Assembly: GCA_028717025.1 (NCBI GenBank)
Contig: JAQUOR010000006.1
Location: 1 to 21,051, forward strand
DNA length: 21,051 nt
Reading direction: 5' to 3'
From: Candidatus Omnitrophota bacterium
Lineage (GTDB): Bacteria > Omnitrophota > Gorgyraeia > Duberdicusellales > 4484-171
Positions 19,341 to 21,051 of this stretch are shown here, in pieces. How positions within the stretch are numbered: the first letter of the stretch is position 1; every line of letters begins with the position of its first letter. Made by a program: the position numbers and the translations under genes. The notes beneath the pieces were generated by a model. The model ran no database searches, was not told where the DNA came from, and saw only the letters and a program-made list of their open reading frames with translations.

Positions 19341-19354
19341 GTTTTCTCTATATT
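19335..19354. repeat. Perfect 7-bp inverted repeat before the dppB-like start
   Basis: AATATAG, a six-base loop TTTTCT, then CTATATT, ending seven bases before the ATG at 19362. It could be an operator half-site pair or an RNA hairpin at the site where a ribosome binding site would normally lie. It is AT-only apart from one G/C pair per arm, so a stable hairpin is doubtful. Confidence 0.4.
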
Positions 19355-19361
19355 ATTTTCT

Positions 19362-20330
19362 ATGCGCCGTTTTATCATAAAGCGTTTATTGTATTCAATC
19401 CCGCTGCTTTTAGGTATCACCTTCCTTACTTTTCTTTTCATTAAAATCGCCCCCGGAGATTTTCTGGATAATCTGCGGCTTAATCCGCAGGTTTCCAAGG
19501 AAACCATCGCGCTTTACGAACAAAAATTTCATCTTGATAAACCTTTTATCGTTCAGTACACAGCCTGGCTCGGCAATATCGTAAAAGGGGAGTTTGGTTA
19601 TTCTTTTACCTATAAAGCATCTGTTGCCAAAGTCATTGCGTCCCGCGCTTTCAATACTTTCATTCTTTCTTTTTCGGCGCTTTGTGTTACCTGGATTTTT
19701 GTTGTTCCTTTAGGGGTGATGGCGGCATTGAAGCGAAATAAATTTTTCGACAGATTCTTTTCTTCTTTTTCCTATATCGGCATGGCAATTCCTACATTTT
19801 TCCTGGCATTGCTTTTGCTCTATGCTGCGACATTTACGCGGTTCCTTCCTTTAGGAGGCATGCACTCGGTGGATTTTGAAGAGTTTAGTTTTTGGGGCAA
19901 GGTGTTTGATGTAGGAAAACACCTGATCATCCCTACGCTGGTTTTATCGCTGGGCAGTATCTGCGTTTTGCAGAGGATAATGCGTGCCAACCTTCTTGAG
20001 GTCTTAGGTTCCCAGTATATTCTGGGCGCACAAGCGCGCGGTCTCTCCAATGCGAGAATTCTCTATATCCACGCCTTGAAAAACGCGCTGAATCCCATGG
20101 TCACTATCTTCGGTTTCCAGTTTTCCGAACTTCTTTCCGGGGCGGCACTTACGGAAATCATCGTAGGCTGGCCCGGCTTAGGCATGGTTACCCTTGAGGC
20201 GGTCCGCAGTCAGGATCTTTATCTGGTGATGGGCGCAATACTGATGGGCAGTATCCTGCTTATCACCGGAAATTTACTCAGTGACATTGTACTTGGGGCT
20301 CTTGATCCCAGGATACGGTATGAGAAATAG
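19362..20330 (+). CDS. DppB/OppB-type ABC transporter permease
   Basis: This 322-residue integral membrane protein of the binding-protein-dependent permease family has the usual length for DppB. An N-terminal signal-anchor helix (IPLLLGITFLTFLFIKIAPGD) carries the family's A-P-G-D ending. A periplasmic stretch follows with GEFGYSF, then about five more membrane segments. The cytoplasmic EAA loop is clear around 20030-20100 (QARGLSNARILYIHALKNAL, then NPM), which docks onto the ATPase. GWPGLG and the C-terminal DIVLGALDPRIRYE are also typical. Start choice: the frame is open back to 19260, but those codons overlap the PilZ gene's end and short repeats, and homologues begin M-x-R-F-I-I-K-R-L-L as at 19362. 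No Shine-Dalgarno is visible. With the next gene it should form the channel for peptide or nickel import. The binding protein and ATPases are not in the window. Confidence 0.92.
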   Translation: MRRFIIKRLLYSIPLLLGITFLTFLFIKIAPGDFLDNLRLNPQVSKETIALYEQKFHLDKPFIVQYTAWLGNIVKGEFGYSFTYKASVAKVIASRAFNTFILSFSALCVTWIFVVPLGVMAALKRNKFFDRFFSSFSYIGMAIPTFFLALLLLYAATFTRFLPLGGMHSVDFEEFSFWGKVFDVGKHLIIPTLVLSLGSICVLQRIMRANLLEVLGSQYILGAQARGLSNARILYIHALKNALNPMVTIFGFQFSELLSGAALTEIIVGWPGLGMVTLEAVRSQDLYLVMGAILMGSILLITGNLLSDIVLGALDPRIRYEK

Positions 20331-20354
20331 CCCGCAGCTATAAGCTGCAGGCTA
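20328..20354 (+). terminator. Hairpin at the end of the dppB-like gene, possible attenuator
   Basis: TAGCC-c-GCAGCT, loop ATA, AGCTGC-a-GGCTA: an 11-bp stem with one mismatch that starts in the stop codon. It is not followed directly by a U-run; the first run of six T is at 20395-20400, after a tandem repeat. It is therefore a weak terminator candidate and could instead stabilise the upstream message or limit expression of the second permease. Confidence 0.4.
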
Positions 20355-20355
20355 T

Positions 20356-20391
20356 TTAGCTCATAAGCTCTTAAGCTGATAAGCTCATAAG
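20356..20391. repeat. Octamer tandem array, unit TAAGCTCA
   Basis: TTAGCTCA, TAAGCTCT, TAAGCTGA, TAAGCTCA and then TAAG follow each other in register at 20356, 20364, 20372, 20380 and 20388. A related unit, TAAGCTGC, lies at 20341 inside the hairpin. AGCT in each unit is self-complementary, so any two units can pair. The array ends just before six T's. Confidence 0.7.
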
Positions 20392-20439
20392 TAATTTTTT
20401 AAGACCTATGAACTTTAAATAGTTTGCAGCAATAATGAT

Positions 20440-21051
20440 ATGACTATTCTAAAAGAACTTACTAAAAACAAAGTAGCCTTAACCAGTTTGATTGTCCTTG
20501 GGGTTTTGTATATATCGGTGATCTTTGCGCCTTTCTTTGCGCCTTACGCATACGATGAAGACGACGTTTTATTCACGTACGCTGCGCCCGCAAAAATTCA
20601 TCTGTGCAGTCTTAAGAATGCGCAATTCACTCCCTTTGTCTACGCTCAGAAATTTACCATTAATAAGTATTATCAGCGCGAATATCGCGAGGATACCTCA
20701 AAAATTTACCCCATTAAATTTTTTGTCAGAGGAGCCCCGTATAAAATTTTTGGGATTTTTGAAAGTAATATACATTTTTTTGGTATTGACGAGGGTAAAG
20801 TCTTTCTCTTAGGCAGCGACTATAGGGGAAGGGATCTCTTGTCCCGTATTCTTTACGGCGGCAGGATTTCCTTGTCTGTGGGGCTGATGGGCTCGGCGAT
20901 TTATTTGTTGTTGGGGCTTCTGGTAGGCGGCATCGCCGGTTATTTTGGCGGAAAAATCGATAACCTGCTGATGCGTATGTGCGAGATGATGATGATAGCT
21001 CCGGCTTTTTATCTTATGCTGGCGCTGCGCGCATCGTTTCCTCCTTCCATA
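20440..21051 (+). CDS. DppC/OppC-type ABC transporter permease, 3' end outside window
   Basis: 204 codons are present and the frame is open at the right edge. The N terminus, MTILKELTKNKVALTSLIVL, is a cytoplasmic segment followed by the first membrane helix ending FAPFFAPYAYDED, typical of DppC. The family signature LGSDYRGRDLLSRILYGGRI is at about 20809-20868 (GTDxxGRDxxSRxxYGxRxSL class), followed by membrane helices. The stretch between the first helix and this signature is about 95 residues, roughly twice that of Escherichia coli DppC as I recall it. YejE-like permeases also have a long loop here. The ATG at 20440 is the only suitable start after an in-frame stop at 20416; there is no clear Shine-Dalgarno. 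It lies 109 bases after dppB-like, with a hairpin and tandem repeat between. Confidence 0.9.
   Translation, partial: MTILKELTKNKVALTSLIVLGVLYISVIFAPFFAPYAYDEDDVLFTYAAPAKIHLCSLKNAQFTPFVYAQKFTINKYYQREYREDTSKIYPIKFFVRGAPYKIFGIFESNIHFFGIDEGKVFLLGSDYRGRDLLSRILYGGRISLSVGLMGSAIYLLLGLLVGGIAGYFGGKIDNLLMRMCEMMMIAPAFYLMLALRASFPPSI

Noticed and set aside
19260..19361. A 34-residue N-terminal extension of the dppB-like permease
   Set aside because: It overlaps the PilZ stop and is encoded by degenerate intergenic repeats, and the permease family start matches 19362.
1..21051. CRISPR arrays, tRNA or rRNA genes, transposases
   Set aside because: No regularly spaced direct repeats with spacers, no cloverleaf or rRNA-like stretches and no transposase motifs were seen on reading both strands by eye.

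Overview
The window is dominated by the 3' part of one giant gene on the + strand. It is open at the left edge (frame readable from base 2) and stops at 18862, so at least 6,286 codons are visible. After it come a small PilZ gene and the first two permease genes of a peptide-type ABC transporter; the second permease runs off the right edge. There are no rRNA, tRNA, CRISPR or insertion-sequence features that I can see. The giant gene, the domain mix (radical SAM, P-loop kinase, HExxH proteins, GH13, ATP-grasp/TPR) and the degenerate short intergenic repeats fit an uncultured ultra-large-gene lineage such as Omnitrophota (former OP3). That assignment is inference from memory of the phylum, not from a marker gene.

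The giant protein is organised like a polyprotein. A hexapeptide, consensus [S/P/T]-L-D-N-G-G, occurs 14 times (13 good copies and one degraded) at 14, 2012, 2717, 3992, 4727, 5612, 6116, 6341, 7541, 9389, 13706, 15260, 16013 and 16805. Asp-Asn-Gly is invariant while the codons vary synonymously. The copies cut the chain into pieces of 666, 235, 425, 245, 295, 168, 75, 400, 616, 1439, 518, 251, 264 and 685 residues. These are lengths of ordinary separate proteins, and recognisable domains sit inside pieces and never cross a copy.

The pieces in order are: A, cobalamin-type radical SAM enzyme; B, P-loop kinase-like NTPase with a hydrophobic insert; C, unrecognised; D, possible GNAT; E, HExxH metallopeptidase-like; F, possible ADP-ribosyltransferase fold; G, short helical spacer; H, unrecognised with an HExxE-like site; I, second HExxH metallopeptidase; J, GH13 alpha-amylase-like barrel plus a long helical region; K, L and M, unrecognised; N, ATP-grasp ligase plus C-terminal TPRs. 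Piece J is clearly more GC-rich than its neighbours, and composition drops within about 100 bases after the motif at 13706. This suggests that pieces were gained or exchanged as motif-bounded modules.

The giant ORF ends in TAATG, overlapping a possible 18-codon ORF with a good Shine-Dalgarno. The PilZ gene (18953-19267) has a textbook ribosome binding site. Degenerate 11-12 bp repeats and a 7-bp inverted repeat separate it from dppB-like (19362-20330). A hairpin and an octamer tandem array separate dppB-like from dppC-like (20440 to the edge). The ABC genes probably form an operon unrelated to the giant gene.
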